Shown here piece by piece: positions 45,881 through 57,930 of a stretch of DNA of 64,000 bases. The translations under genes were made by a program, and so were the position numbers. Below the pieces are notes generated by a model, which saw nothing but the letters and a program-made list of their open reading frames with translations, searched no databases and had not been told where the DNA came from. This DNA is from Dasypus novemcinctus (taxonomy: Eukaryota > Chordata > Mammalia > Cingulata > Dasypodidae): the NCBI RefSeq assembly GCF_030445035.2, contig NC_080673.1, positions 40,420,365 through 40,484,364 on the forward strand, read 5' to 3'. Each line of letters starts with the position of its first letter. The first letter of the stretch is position 1.

Positions 45881-47563
45881 ACATGGAACCTCTGAGCCTG
45901 TCTCTTGAGGACCCGCCCGCACTCCTCAGGTGCTTCCCAGGTGCTCCTGCAGGTGCCCTCCAATCCAGAGCTCTGCCCCCATCCCTCGGGCCCACTGTCA
46001 CTTTGGCTTCGCATTGCAATCCTTTACTGTTTCATTTTTGGCAACAAGGCCATCTGCCAAGGTCCTCCAAGGCCCTGTCCTGAGGTACAGGCTTGGAATT
46101 CTCCAAACCCTTCAGCAGCTTCTCTTGATGATCAGCTGACAAGTCAGTGACCACTGAGGGTTCAGACAAGGGCGGGTACGCAGGGCAGGGTGGACCAGGA
46201 TGCACAGGCTCCAGCTGCTGCCACTTCAAAGGCTGGGGCACGGGGTCAGCCCCCTCCTGGCTGCGGTTTCACTGCTCACCCTAGGATTTTGGCAAACCCT
46301 TTGTCCCCAGCCCTGCACTGCCCAGTTAACTCCCAGGGCATCTCCTCAGGCCGTGGGACCTTAACCTGCCTTCCCTTGCCCTCCACCCCTTGCCCTCCTG
46401 ACTAGCTTCACAGGGCTATACAGGCCTCAGCTGATGGGACTATTCCCTTGCCTGGCTAACTATACACTCAGCAGCCACCAGCTACCACCAGCTTCCATTT
46501 AGACGCAGAAAAGAACCCCAGAAAGTGTGTGCGCAGGTGTGTCCAAGTGGGTGAGTTTGTGTGTGTGTAAGCTTGTGTGTGTTTTTGAGTATGTGAGTGA
46601 GCGCACGTACCTATGGGAGTGTACCTGAATGCAGGTTGAATGTGGGCGTGCGCGCATTGGGAATGGCAAGATCGGAGGTAAAGGGGAATAGAGGGGGGCA
46701 GTCTGCATGCACTAAAAGGCATCCTCACTTCTGGGTTCATTTACTTGGAGCCCCTCCTCTCTGAGGGTTCACAGAATGTATGCTGGGGGCGGGGCACACG
46801 TGGGAGGGAAGGGAGGAGGAATTGGATGAGGGCCACTTCTCTAAAGCGCAGTTGATTGTAAACGCCAGCCTCTTTTGGGTAAAGTCAACAGGCCCTGGAA
46901 CTCTGCGCGGGTTTCTTTTCTTGCCCTCCTGCTCGTGATGAGACTTCGGGGCATCTCCTAGGCACCTATCCTTTCACCCTGTTGGGAAGCCCATGGCAGG
47001 CACCAGGTATCTGGCCCAGGCCCGTAGGCCTGCCGTTCTCTCCTCATGGTTTTGCCAGAGGCTCTGACTTTCTGCCACGAGGATATCAGGATTTAATCTG
47101 AGCCAAGGCAGCCACTTGCCAAAATTAAGGGACGATAAGATTAAAAAAAACAGAAGTAAATAACTCCGTACCTACCACACAGTCTCCCTGAAATCTTAAT
47201 GGCAGCAAAGAGATTGCCGAGGTGCTATAATTATTTGATCCATGAGGGTCACTTTCTCCCCTATGAGATCAGCTTCATCAATCTAAGGGCCTTCTAGAGC
47301 ACGGGGGTCAAAAGAAAGTGACACGGTTGTGCAGGATTTCTCTGCTGCCTCGGTTTCTTTCGTACATCGTTCTAACTGATGTCAGGTGCATGGCTCAGAA
47401 GCAGTGGCTAAAACTCCGGTAGAAGTAGAAATCCAGACTGTGGGGGACTGTGTGGCCAAGCCACAGGTCTCAGCTGAGGCCTGCAGAATAAAACCGCCTT
47501 ATGGACCAGCCACAGCTGCCTGACTCTGCAAAGTCTCCACGGTGAGCTGTGGTTTTAAAATAT
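45881..47563. other. GC-richer unassigned stretch
   Basis: No repeat is recognised except a degenerate GT-rich run at 46522-46612. Overlapping open frames of 66-90 codons near 45883-46740 show no domain or supported splice signal. Confidence 0.4.
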
Positions 47564-47576
47564 AAGAAACCAAGGC

Positions 47577-47951
47577 GGGAAGCGGGCTTGACCCAATGGA
47601 TAGGGCGTCCACCTAACACATGGGAGGTCCGCGGTTCAAACCCCGGGCCTCCTTGACCCGTGTGGAGCTGGCCCATGTGCAGTGCTGATGTGCGCAAGGA
47701 GTGCCCTGCCACACAGGGGTGTCCCCCGTGTAGGGGAGCCCCACGCGCAAGGAGCGCGCCCCGTAAGGAGAGCCGCCCAGTGTGAAAGAAAGTGCAGCCT
47801 GCCCAGGAGTGGTGCCACACACACAGAGAGCTGACACAACAAGATGACGCAACAAAAAGAAAGAGATTCCCATCAAATGGACACAGAGAACAGACAACTG
47901 GGGGGGGGGGGGGGGTAGAAATAAATAAAATAAATCTTTAGAAAAAAGAGA
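47577..47951 (+). mobile_element. DAS-type SINE, long form
   Basis: The head GCTTGACCCAATGGATAGGG with B box GGTTCAAAC leads into a full body. A G run at 47899-47914 precedes the AAATAAATCTTTAG tail. The 13-bp flanks AAGAAACCAAGGC at 47564-47576 and 47952-47964 are identical. It lies about 2 kb upstream of the candidate first exon. Confidence 0.93.
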
Positions 47952-47964
47952 AAGAAACCAAGGC

Positions 47965-49149
47965 TGCTACTTTGCCCTTGCCCAACACGTGCGTCAAACC
48001 TAGGATTCAACAATGACTTCAACTGGGCGTCAATAGCAAAACGAAGAGAACCCCGGAGTCCCTGCCTTCTCCCTTGCATGTGGGGTCACAGCTGGAGAAA
48101 TGCCGGCCCGCACAGGAACGACTGCCAACCAAACTCAGCGCTGGAGGTTCTCGGAGCCAGTGGTCTCTTCACATGCTCAGCGAGGAGCTGATGAATAGTG
48201 CTTTCCCTGCTGTGTTCCAGTCAATCATGCAGTTTTCCAAACATCTGTTTTCTTTCTCTGTTTGTTCTGTATAGTCATCGAAAGTGCAAAAGTACGTTTT
48301 ATTAGGAGCGGATTTAATTGCCAGTTTAAGACATTAACATGGGTACTGTAAACCCATTAACAAGCTGATCATGACATGAATCGCCAACCTATTTCTCGTG
48401 GATAAGAAGTGTGGTAAACGGTGACTAATAACACTGAAAAGCAGCAAGCACCAAAGAAAAAATTAATGGCCCTGTCAGGGGCTGAGGAACTCCAGGCACC
48501 TTGAGTGTTTACACCAACGAGATCACTGAAGACAGAGATACCGGAAAGTGGTGACTCAGATGGCAATCTGCAGAGAAGGGTTTAGAGCCGCAATGGGTGC
48601 CTGACACCTCGATGCTGCTCCTCTATCTTCCTGTCTCTCTTGGCACCTCAGCAAAAATGATTATGACATTGCATTCTGTAATGCTTCCCTAAACCTACTC
48701 CAAGGAAGGACTTTGACTAGAACACAAAAGCCTAACCCGTTCTGAACTCCCCTCTGTACTAATCGAAATGGACAGAAGATGCCTTCCTGCATTATTTGGG
48801 TTGGGAGGATTCCACCCCCTGTCCTAATCCAATTCTGTTCAATTTTGTTAGTTAACAATCTCTGACAAATGTACTGTCATGTGAGAAAAAAGAAAGGTGA
48901 AATGTGGATTACCCCCACTGAGAGCCTATTCTGCTTTGGAAATGGACCCTTTCAAAGATGGATTTCTCCCTGGAGAGTCAGAGCACAACCCTCAGGCAGG
49001 ACTGGAGCTTTCTCCTCTACCCATAAGCGGGCCTTGGAGGACACGCAAGGGCAGAAGAAGGAAGACTGGGCTGGCTGGACAGAGTGGAATGGCAGTTTTC
49101 TGACGGTACAGCCTCGAGTGGTTGTTGCAGACATCTGGGCCTGAGCTGC
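47965..49149. other. Unassigned stretch upstream of the candidate promoter
   Basis: No repeat recognised. It could hold regulatory sequence for the 49.76 kb exon; nothing specific is visible. Confidence 0.4.
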
Positions 49150-49310
49150 CTGACCTGGCAGCCACTAGCCACACGCGGTTATTTACATGTAAAGGAAGGA
49201 ACATTAAATAAAATGAAAATTTCGGTTTCTCGGTCACCCCAGCCACATTTCAATGGCTCCTGTCGCTTGTGTCCCCTGTTCCTGACAGCGCAGCTTTAGA
49301 ACCTTCCGGC
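49150..49310. mobile_element. hAT-type MITE next to the CpG-rich region
   Basis: GCAGCCACTAGCCACACGCG, AATAAAATGAAAATTTCGG and CCACATTTCAATGGCTCCTG match the family at 7030-7165. The end (CTGACAGCGCAGCTTTAGAA) lies at the left edge of the CpG-rich block. Confidence 0.65.
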
Positions 49311-49757
49311 CCCTGTGGAAACGGAATGCCGCCGGGACAGCGCTGCTCTAAGGCTCCAGGCTGCCCGGGACACTCCCCGGGGTCGGGGGGGGATGGCCAA
49401 GATCACAGAGGGCGAAGGCGTGTGGTCCAGGACCCCAGCGCCAGCTACTGAACGCCATCTGAGCAACAGACCCCGTTCGCACCAGGACGGTTTCACCAGA
49501 CGGAGGCCCACGGCGGGCCGGGACTGGAGAGAAGAGAGAGGCGTGCTGACTGAATCAGTGCCTCCAGAACAATTTCTCTTTTGCAATCCTTGCTGGTCTG
49601 ACAGGCTCCTGCAGAATTACATCACTTCCTAAAAAAACAGGCAAACACCTCTCCTTCAAGTTAGCACCGACCCAAAACAAGCAGGAAACAGGAAATGTTC
49701 GCGTTTCGGGAGGCTGAGACCCAGCGCAGCATCCTGCCCGACGCGGGGCGAGCGGAG
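49290..49757 (+). promoter_or_regulatory. CpG-rich promoter-like region
   Basis: CpGs are dense here and up to about 49870, against a CpG-poor background outside young SINEs. There is no TATA box just upstream of the exon. ETS-like cores (CACTTCCTAA at 49623; CAGGAAACAGGAAATG at 49683-49698) and an AP-1/MAF-like palindromic block (TGCTGACTGAATCAGTG, 49545-49561) lie in the last 220 bp. The layout is that of a TATA-less CpG promoter reading rightward; the start site cannot be placed. Confidence 0.5.
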
Positions 49758-49821
49758 ATGGAGGCTGTGCGCGCTGCCCTCGTGCTCGCCCTGGCGACCG
49801 CGCGCCTCCGCACCGGCCGCG
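49758..49821 (+). CDS. Probable first coding exon: signal peptide of an unidentified secreted or membrane protein
   Basis: The ATG at 49758 has a good context (GCGGAGATGG). It opens 21 codons, MEAVRAALVLALATARLRTGR, that read as a signal peptide: a short charged start, a run of A, L and V, then small residues. The next base (49821) is followed by GTAAGCGAG, a strong donor, so the intron is phase 1. A phase-1 intron just after the signal peptide is usual for receptors and adhesion proteins built of Ig, sushi, CUB or fibronectin modules; that class is inference. An upstream in-frame ATG at 49695 exists, but it would add a polar leader ahead of the hydrophobic run and has a poorer context, so I prefer 49758. 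CpG-rich sequence surrounds it. I could not match it to a known gene, and no second exon is recognisable to 64000. Confidence 0.5.
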
Positions 49822-49971
49822 GTAAGCGAGCTCCAGGCTCTCCGCTCCCGGGAGGAGGGGGAATGAAGGCGCGTTGGTGCGCCCCGGGCTACAGAACTCT
49901 CCTGGGAGGAGAACACCCAGAAAATCGAATCCTTTCTGTGAAAGTAGTGGAGAAAATTAGAACTGTCTTTA

Positions 49972-50030
49972 TCTGGGGGGCGTGGGGGGCGTGGGAGGGG
50001 GGTGGGGAGTGGAGGGAGGGGTGGGCTTGG
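49972..50030 (+). promoter_or_regulatory. G-run cluster in putative intron 1 (G-quadruplex-like)
   Basis: At least seven runs of three or more G, separated by one to a few bases, occur in about 60 bp. It starts 150 bp after the splice donor on the non-template strand. Such clusters near the start of first introns are common in CpG-promoter genes and can form G-quadruplexes in DNA or RNA. Confidence 0.65.
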
Positions 50031-51231
50031 CTTTGCCTGCTGCTGGCTAAGCACACTCCAGCTCTTTCACTTCATGTAACTCTCTTGCCATCTTTGTCCT
50101 CTAAGACATGTGGGTCCTTGTAATTTACTACTTTTAATGGGCATATTAAGAAAACCATAAACTCTTTGGCAGCTCATGTATAAGAACGTTTCAATCGGCT
50201 GAAACAGAAGTAATGGATTTGCTTTTAATAATGTGGGCTAAGTCTGCTGATTTCCAAAAACTCGTGGAAAAACTGGAATATGGAAATTTGCTACTGGAAA
50301 GTATACTAAAGAAACACCTTAAGGAAAAAGAAAGAAAGAAAATGTAAACAGGAAATTATTGGGGGAGTTACCAGGCATCCATTTTAATGCATGAGGAAGG
50401 ACTTTTATCTGCTTTTGTTTGATCATATTACTTTGGGGGATATTTTCTTTGCCTTGAAAGTTTGACTGAAAAAGTGATATGATTGCAGCAAATCAAAATT
50501 ATTGGAAAAGGCAAAATATTTAATCTCATTATTTTGGGCTGAGAGCAGCAATTGATTTATACACTGGACAGTTGCTACAACAAGCACAATCACCCTCAAT
50601 TGCCTCTTACAGTTTTATTGACATGCTTTTGGGTAAATAGGCTCACTGCCATGATGTCTGTCAATGGATACTGCCTGCTTCCAGGATAGGGCGGTATTTC
50701 AAACAAAAACAGGGTTCTCAGGCTACAGTTATTTAAATAGGATGGGGGGCATGAGGCACTGTCCTTTCAGATGTGCCAACTTCTGGGAGATGTAGCAGTC
50801 AGCACCCACGCACACCCACCCCACCAATTTCTCTTTCCCTGGGTGCTCTCCATGTGACATCTGAGGTGGGGCAAGGAGAGAAGGTGAAACACAAATCATT
50901 CCTAAGGGAAAGACATTTGGAGGAAACTGAGGTTGGTATTCGGAATGAGTTCAGGGCACAATGAGTTGTTTATGCGGAAAGTTTTGGGGCTGGAAAGGAG
51001 CTTAAGCCATACCATGAGTACAGGTGAACAAACTGAGGCAGAAGAACAGGAAAAGTCTAAGTCCTACTGCTAGTCAGCTCTTCTGGCTTCCCCAGGGTTC
51101 TTTTCACCACCCTACAGAGGATCATTCACTCTCTCTGAAAAGACCCTGGAACCAAGTTTTTTCCTCATAGGTCATCCCCAGCACCAAGGAAGCAAAGTCT
51201 AGCAATTCTACTTCCATCTCTCTTTTTTTTT
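50031..51231. other. Putative intron 1, no recognised content
   Basis: No repeat or second exon was identified. AT-rich sequence resumes after 50100. Confidence 0.4.
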
Positions 51232-51440
51232 CCCTTACTTTTTTTAATCTAGAGAAGCTGTAGGTTTACAGAACAATCCTGCAGAAAATACAGAATTCCC
51301 ATATATTCCCCCCTCACACGCAGTTTTCCCTCTTAACACTTTTTATCGTGTGGTATCTTTGTTACAACTGATGAAACAATGTTATTATAATTATACTATG
51401 AAATATAGCCCATAGTTTACATTAGGGTACACTTGCTTCC
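51232..51440 (-). mobile_element. L1 3' end, antisense
   Basis: TCTAGAGAAGCTGTAGGTTT, ATACAGAATTCCCATATATT and TTGTTACAACTGATGAAACA are the reverse complement of the L1 3' family at 16503-16725 and 40530-40735. T-rich sequence at 51223-51245 is the tail. Confidence 0.72.
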
Positions 51441-51609
51441 ATCTCTTTCAACTAACAATGCTACCACAGGTGCCTCAAGAATTCCCATAAGAGTGATATT
51501 TAATCTAGCCTGAATATTTTTCTGAGCTTCTGAGAAATAATGGAATCTAGGTGTCTGCAATTCAGCAGATGAAAAAAGATAATTTGAGGAGATTTAAGTA
51601 AAAGTTATT

Positions 51610-52070
51610 TTTCTGAATTTGGTATCTGATCATGTGACTCAGACCTTCAGTGGCTCCTTATTTATGCCTGTAGATCCTCACTTCAACCTCCTTTCCAGTG
51701 GGATCTCCTTCCATGCACCCTCTCCCTCCCACCACAGCCCCCCTCGAGTCATGCTGAATAGAGCATGTATTGAATGGCAAGTTCTCTTTCTTCCACCTAG
51801 TGAGACATTCCCATAACCTTCAATGGCTCTGGCTGAATGTTGATTCCTTTCACTGCCCCTCCTCCCCAGCCCTAATTTTCATAGTCCCCCATCGCCCTAA
51901 TTTGTGTTAATAGAGCTAATCACTTTGAATCCTAATTCTGTATGTCCAGATCTCCCACCAAGCTGTGACCACCTCCTGTGCAAAGACTCTCTTTAATTAA
52001 TTTTTGACTTCCCTAAATCCTGTAAGGGTCCAACATAAATCAGCAACTCAATATTTAGTTATTGGTAAAT
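51610..52070 (+). mobile_element. L2 LINE 3' part
   Basis: TGATCATGTGACTCAGACCT, TTCAGTGGCTCCTTATTTAT and a diverged end (CAACATAAATCAGCAACTC) follow the L2 order. Confidence 0.6.
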
Positions 52071-53209
52071 ACAAAAATCATCCCTAGACTGGATATGAGA
52101 CTGATCACTAACATTTCATGAGCTCCTGAGAACAAAGTGTTAGAATGTTAGGATAAGTCAGAGATGAAGTGTATTTAAGGAGAGTGTGGGCATGATCTAG
52201 TTTCAAATCATTTATTGGGCCCTGTGTGGATTCCCCAAATGCAAAAATGCTCACTTGCCAAAAGCTGTACAATAAAATCTTATTTTAAGATTAAAGGGAA
52301 AGGCTATTCTAAATTAAAGATGGAATATATATTTTTTCAATTAAAGTATATCCTTTTGAGCTTACAGCATCTAAGGTTTCAGGATATGAGGTAAATTGTA
52401 GGTTTCACCTTTGTATTTTCTTGAATTCCTCAAAAAGTATCTGGGGATGTTTGTTAGAAAATCCAGTCTACTGAGCAACCTCTTTTCCTTGCAAACACCA
52501 CTCTGGGGTATATCCCAAATTAAACTTTTATTAATGACCAACAAGCAACATTAGCTCATGCCCGAAGTTACAAAAGACCATCGTCATTACCTCTGAGTCA
52601 GCGTCTCTTCTCTGTATAGTTAGTCTGATGCAGAACTGAGGCCTCTCCCAAGTGAAATAATCCACTTAGACATCACCAGGAGAGAAATAAGAAAACAGCT
52701 CTTCATAGATTTTGACCAAATAGATGCACATAGTTAAAGAAAAGCCTTTACTATGGTATCTTGGTCAGTGTTGGACCCTAAAAAAGTTCCCGCTGCAGGA
52801 GCCTTTCTGCCCGGGGGTGGGAGGGAGACATGCCCATCTCTTGTCCTCGCCTGTACACTGCTGGTGGTTTAACGTGATGGGAAAACTCAGAGCAACTTCC
52901 CAGGTATCAAAAGCCTGGATTCAATAGCTGCCACCAGCAGAACGATTCGTAGAAGAAAGAGCTAAAGGGCATGAGGTGGAAACAAGGAGGCTCTAACTCC
53001 CTAGGGGCAAGACTCAAACATTGGGTATGACAGAGAGTACTGAGAGATTTTCTGGACTGTTTCAGAAGAATAAGAACTGTATCGTTATTGGATCCATAAC
53101 GATAGATTTGATATATGCCGAAAAGATGGAAGAAAATACTATTGCACTTTATGGTTCTGTAAAATCTAGTTCCAGCAAATGTGCCTGCCATTTTTCCTGG
53201 GACAGTCTC
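52071..53209. other. Unassigned stretch
   Basis: No gene or repeat recognised. The overlapping opposite-strand frames near 52907-53227 show no domain. Confidence 0.4.
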
Positions 53210-53475
53210 AATTTTGAGTATTGCTAATGATGGCAGCTAAGCTATGCAGTGCTTATTGTATGCCAGGCACTGTTGTAAATGTTTTACATGTACTAACACA
53301 TTTAATTCTCACACAACTTAGAAGGTGAGTACTTTTATCCCCATTTTACATAGGAGAACACTGAGGCACAGAGAAGCTAGATGACTTGCCCAAGGTCATA
53401 GAGCTAAGGAGTGGAGCTAAGATTCAGCTCCAGGAGTCCATGCTCTAACCCTGCATTATATTACCTCTGGGTTTT
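53210..53475 (-). repeat. MIR SINE, nearly full length
   Basis: TTATTGTATGCCAGGCACTG, CCCCATTTTACATAGGAGAA and TTGCCCAAGGTCATAGAGCT are antisense MIR landmarks in order. It is the best-kept MIR here. Confidence 0.88.
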
Positions 53476-54184
53476 CAAGCTCTCTCAGACAATGTGTCTA
53501 GTTTCTGGTTTGTGAAAAAATGGCCTTCTCAACTGAAGCCGTATCACATAAATTCCTCTTGGCTGGCCCTACGGTTACAGCATGTTAGTAATGGAGCTGT
53601 ATTTGTGTTGAGTCAGTCTGACTGACAGGAACGTTGGGTTAAACTTTGGCCTGTGGAGAAAGAAGGGAGGGGTTGAAAAGGTGCCGTAGAAGGAAACTGA
53701 GAATCCTGGGATTAGCATGGTTAACACCCGAGAAGCCGGAAGGGCAGAACGCGGAAGCCACTGGGTAAGAGGCTTCAGAGTGTGGGAACCAGGGAGAGAA
53801 AGAACAGTCTCAGGCCAGGCAGAGTCACTGTAGGAGCACCCTGCTGAGAGCTGACTCCGAGGACGAAAAACAAACCAAAATGGGGGAAGAGGGAAAGGGG
53901 CGGTGAAGAGGCTTAAAATCCTTGTCTAAAATTGTGAATCCCAGGAAACCAGAAGAGGGAAGGATTTGGCTGGGATTGGCTCAGCTCTGTAAAGACACAA
54001 TGCAAGCTGCAATTTGCCTACCTGTGTATAATTTGCACCACCCTCAAATGCTGATAAGATGTGGAGAAACAGAAACTCTGGTGTACCACTACACTAGCAA
54101 GAGGGTGAATTAGTACAATCACCTTGTCAATCTTGCTGCTTAACCCATTCATTGGGCTTTCCATTTTTATCCTATTTTTCATTT
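53476..54184. other. Unassigned stretch
   Basis: No gene recognised. Part near 54000-54120 (GATAAGATGTGGAGAAACAG) resembles L1 ORF2-region sequence but is too short to define. Confidence 0.4.
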
Positions 54185-54201
54185 CTAGAAAATCTATTAT
54201 T

Positions 54202-54581
54202 ATTTTTTAAATTTCTCTCCCCTTCCCCCCCCCAGCTGTGCTTTCTGTGTCCATTCGCTGTGTGTTCTTCTGTGACTGCTTCTATCCTTATCAGCAGCAC
54301 CGGGAATCTGTGTTTCTTTTTGTTGCGTCATCTTGTTGTGTCAGCTCTCCGTGTGTGCGGTGCCATTCCTGGGCAGGCTGCACTTTTCTTTCACGCTGGG
54401 CGGCTCTCCTTACGGGGCACACTCCTTGCATGTAGGGCTCCCCTACACGGGGGACACCCTTGCATGGCAGGGCACTCCTCGCGCGCATCAGCACTGTGCA
54501 TGGGCCAGCTCCACACGGGTCAAACCATGGACCTCCCATGTGGTAGGCGGACGCCCTAACCATTGGGCCAAGTCCGCTTCC
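54202..54581 (-). mobile_element. DAS-type SINE, long form with deletion near the head
   Basis: The minus-strand head lies near 54575 and the tail at 54202-54235. The 17-bp flanks CTAGAAAATCTATTATT at 54185-54201 and 54582-54598 are identical. Relative to other copies a short segment is missing near 54521 (GGGTCAAACCATGG joins two parts). Confidence 0.93.
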
Positions 54582-54598
54582 CTAGAAAATCTATTATT

Positions 54599-55559
54599 TT
54601 TTATATGCAGTGTCTTGGGTTTGGTTTTATTTTGTTTCCTCCCTCACGTTACTTATTTTCTCCCATGTCTTTAATTGTATTAAGCATATTATTATTATTA
54701 TCTATTTGCTAACCTTTACCTGAAGTTTATGTAGACCTAATCTTGTTGTATTTGTTGACTCCCGTTCATGATGGAAATCTTGGAGGTGCTGGGGGGGCAG
54801 AACCAGGCACGCAGAGGTTGACTCACCCTATTCAGTAGAACCTGAAAGTTTCTGATTCCATCACCAAGCTGCGGTATAGTGCTCTAATCGCCAATACTTT
54901 TCCAGTCCCCCATCAGTCATGTCACCACAAAATAGGGTGCAGGAGAAATGGAGGCTAAGATGTGCTGGGCTTGGAAAGAGCCCACAATTGAACCTCAGGC
55001 TTAAACCACTGCCTTGGCATGGGAAAGGGGCAAACTCTCTACAAGAATTTGCATGAGAAGGTGCCAAAACCGTATTAACGGTGTAAGCCAGCAAACCAGT
55101 CAGCAGTGGAGTCGAGTCAGTAACAAGGCTGCAGATGAGAATCAAGTCAGGAGTAGGAAAAACCAGGTTGAAAATCAAGGAAGGGCCAGTGTCCACAGCT
55201 CTCAGGATGATGGTAAGGTCAGTCTGGGGAAGCTCAGATGAGCTTGGCCAAAGGTACTGATCCTCCTTTTAAAAATTCTTCTTTTTAAACAAAACAAAAG
55301 CAACAATGCTCTGGTGTATTACTTTAACTCTTGACCCAATGGCCAGAAGGCCCCTAAAGTCTTGACGGCCTCTCACACCCCTGTGGGCCCAAACATTTTT
55401 AGGAAATCCCCAGAGATGGATATGGCTCTGGACTTAAATTTCCACTGTCAACTCTCTTCCATGTTTTCTCGGCCTTGGGGATTTCCTTGCTTTCTTGAAA
55501 TTTCTTTATGCATTTGAAAGGTCACTTCTTGTAATTCATCCAGTATATCCAGATGTTGC
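54599..55559. other. Unassigned stretch
   Basis: Nothing recognised beyond AT-rich runs near 54690. Confidence 0.4.
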
Positions 55560-56165
55560 ATATTGGGAGAATTTTCAGGTTCACCAAACTACTGGAAAAG
55601 GAAAATTTTCTATACGGTCTGGAGAACAGTTTGGCACTATCTAGTAAACTGAAGATGTTCATACTCTATAATCCCAAAAATTTACTCCTGAGTATATATC
55701 CCAGAATACTCACAAGTGTGCGGCAAGGAGACATGGCCAAGTATACTGATTATAGGACTGTATAATGGAAAAAAATACAAACAAGCTAAATGTGCATTAA
55801 CAGAGAAGAAGGCTAAATGAAATTTGGTGTCATCGTAGAAGGAGAGACTGTGGATTAGGTAAAATTAATGAACTAGAGCCCCATGTATCAAAATTGAATC
55901 AGTCTCAAAAGTAATGTTGACCAAAAAAGTCTGTTGAAGATTATTATGTACAGAATGATTATATTTATTTAAAAGTTTTTACAGCACCCACGACTATGCT
56001 ATATATTTCATAGGGATTTTGATAAGTTTGGAAATGCTACATACTAACTTTAGGATAGGAGCTACCTTTAGAAAGTGAGGGAGAGGAATGAGATCATGGG
56101 GGAGAATAAAGAAGGCTTTAAAGATATCTATAATGTTTTTCTTTCAGAAATTGTATGGTATTCCA
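55560..56165 (+). mobile_element. Old L1 ORF2 end and 3' region
   Basis: The frame at 55553-55765 includes ENSLALSSK and ILYNPKNLLLSIYPR, the diverged L1 ORF2 C-terminal pattern. It is followed by L1 3' sequence (AATTGAATCAGTCTCAAAAG, GTACAGAATGATTATATTTA). It is an old L1M-class fossil. Confidence 0.7.
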
Positions 56166-56395
56166 GGGGTCAGCAAACTAAGATTCATGGGCCAAATCCA
56201 GCCAGCTTCCTGTTTATGTTCAGCCCTGAAGAGCTACGAATTATTTTTACATTTTTAAATGGCTTTATTTTTAAAGGTTATGTAAAGATTTACATAATAG
56301 TCTAGATTTTGCCCCTCGGCACACAAAATCTGTAATATTTACTTGCTGGCCCCTTAAGAAAAAGTTAAAGCAAATTTTAAAAAATGTTAAAATTA
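56166..56395. mobile_element. hAT-type MITE
   Basis: CCAGGGGTCAGCAAACTAAG at the left and ACTTGCTGGCCCCTTAAGAA at the right are parts of a known short hAT element. The interior holds TGGGCCAAATCCAGCC. Confidence 0.72.
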
Positions 56396-56899
56396 GAACA
56401 AACCTCTGCTCTAGTCACTGTGGCAAAATTTGAGATAATTAGGTGATAAGTACCTCGTTGTTTGTTACATTGTTCTCTATTCTTCTTGGTAGATACACAC
56501 TCATAATGAGAAATAAGGAGAGAAAGAGTGCAAGTTCTTATTCATCTTCTAGCTCTCTACCATCTTTCCTTCCACGTTTCCCAATCTCTTTGAAAAGTAG
56601 CCAACTCATCTTTATTTTCTCATTTTCCATTCCTTTCTCAACCCACTGCTATCAGGGTACGTGTTATATATGGCTCTCAAATTTCTCTTCCTGGGGAAAG
56701 CATTACAGTTGAAGGCACAGTATAGAGAAAGGCTCAGTGGCCAACCGAGCTCAGTGCATCAAGTGGTAGTATCAGAGGGCACACGGCAGGAAGTGGCAAG
56801 GGATAAGTGGGAAAGGACCTTGGGACCAGCTCCTACTTCCTAATAGTTTAGCCCAAAGGACCTATATTTGACTCTACATTTGTCTCTAAAGCATATAAC

Positions 56900-57930
56900 A
56901 ATAATTAATCAGTTATTGAAACTTCTTCCTTGGGTCTTATGTTGCCATTTTCTTCTGGGTCTACTATGAATCTGATTGCTCCTTTCCAGACTTTGGTTAT
57001 GAATCCTTCTTTTCCTCCTGCTCTTTTCATATTAACGTCCATCTTTTCTTTTCTCCCTCCTTACATCATTCCTGGGCCACCACATTGCATTTTATTGTTT
57101 TAATCTCACTCCTCAGCCAATGATTCCCAAACTACCTCCAGCCAGACCTATCTGCCCAACTCTAGATCTGTATTTTTAAGCTAACGATCATCACTGCTCC
57201 TTGGATGCATCACAGGAGCCTCAAGCTCACCACGTGTAAACAGAACTCATTGCCAGCTCCCTGCTAGTTCAGGCCTCGTGTTAGCTCTCACTGAGGTTAC
57301 TTCATTATCTTCTTCACCAGTCTCCTTGGCTCTGGTCTCTTCCTTCTCCAAACCACTTTCACATAACCTCCAGAGTAATCTTTCTATAACAAAAATGTAA
57401 TCATTTTCCTTCTCTACCTATCGTTTCGGTGGTTTTTCATTTCCTGGGGGATAGATTCCAAACCCCTTGGAATCGACACAAGGCTCCTTATGAGCTGGTC
57501 CCAAGTTCCTTTCCCCCTTATTCCTTGCCACGTCTGCCATGCGCCCTCTGATACAATTGCTTGGAAGTCCTGAGCTCCGTTGGCCACTGAGCTTTTCCTT
57601 TTCATATACTGTGCCTTTTCCCTGCCATCTTTGCCAGATGAGCTCCTAGGGTTCATGAGCTCAATGGTCAACTCCTCTCTAGAGGATTTCCTGAATCCCC
57701 CACAATGAATGCCTTCCTCTCCCATGTCCTCATGGCACTCTGTACGTAAGCATATTATGGCTCTCATTCAACTGTATTATCATTGTTAGTTTGTATGCCA
57801 CTGTCCCTGCAAAACAGTCAGTTCCCCGGGAGGCAGTGGCCTAGTCTCATTCATCGTTACAAACCAAGGCTGGCATGTAGTAGGCACACAACAGAAGCGT
57901 GATGACTGCATGAATGCATGAATGACACGT
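56900..57930 (+). mobile_element. L2 LINE, long 3' part
   Basis: TTGGAATCGACACAAGGCTC, AAAACAGTCAGTTCCCCGGG and GGCTGGCATGTAGTAGGCAC mark successive L2 regions, ending with a GAATGCATGAATGA type terminus. Left of about 57050 the match is weaker. Open frames on the minus strand are incidental. Confidence 0.72.

Noticed and set aside
45883..46740. Overlapping frames in GC-richer DNA as a possible gene
   Set aside because: The frames are short, compete on both strands, and include a GT-rich run; no domain or splice signal supports them.
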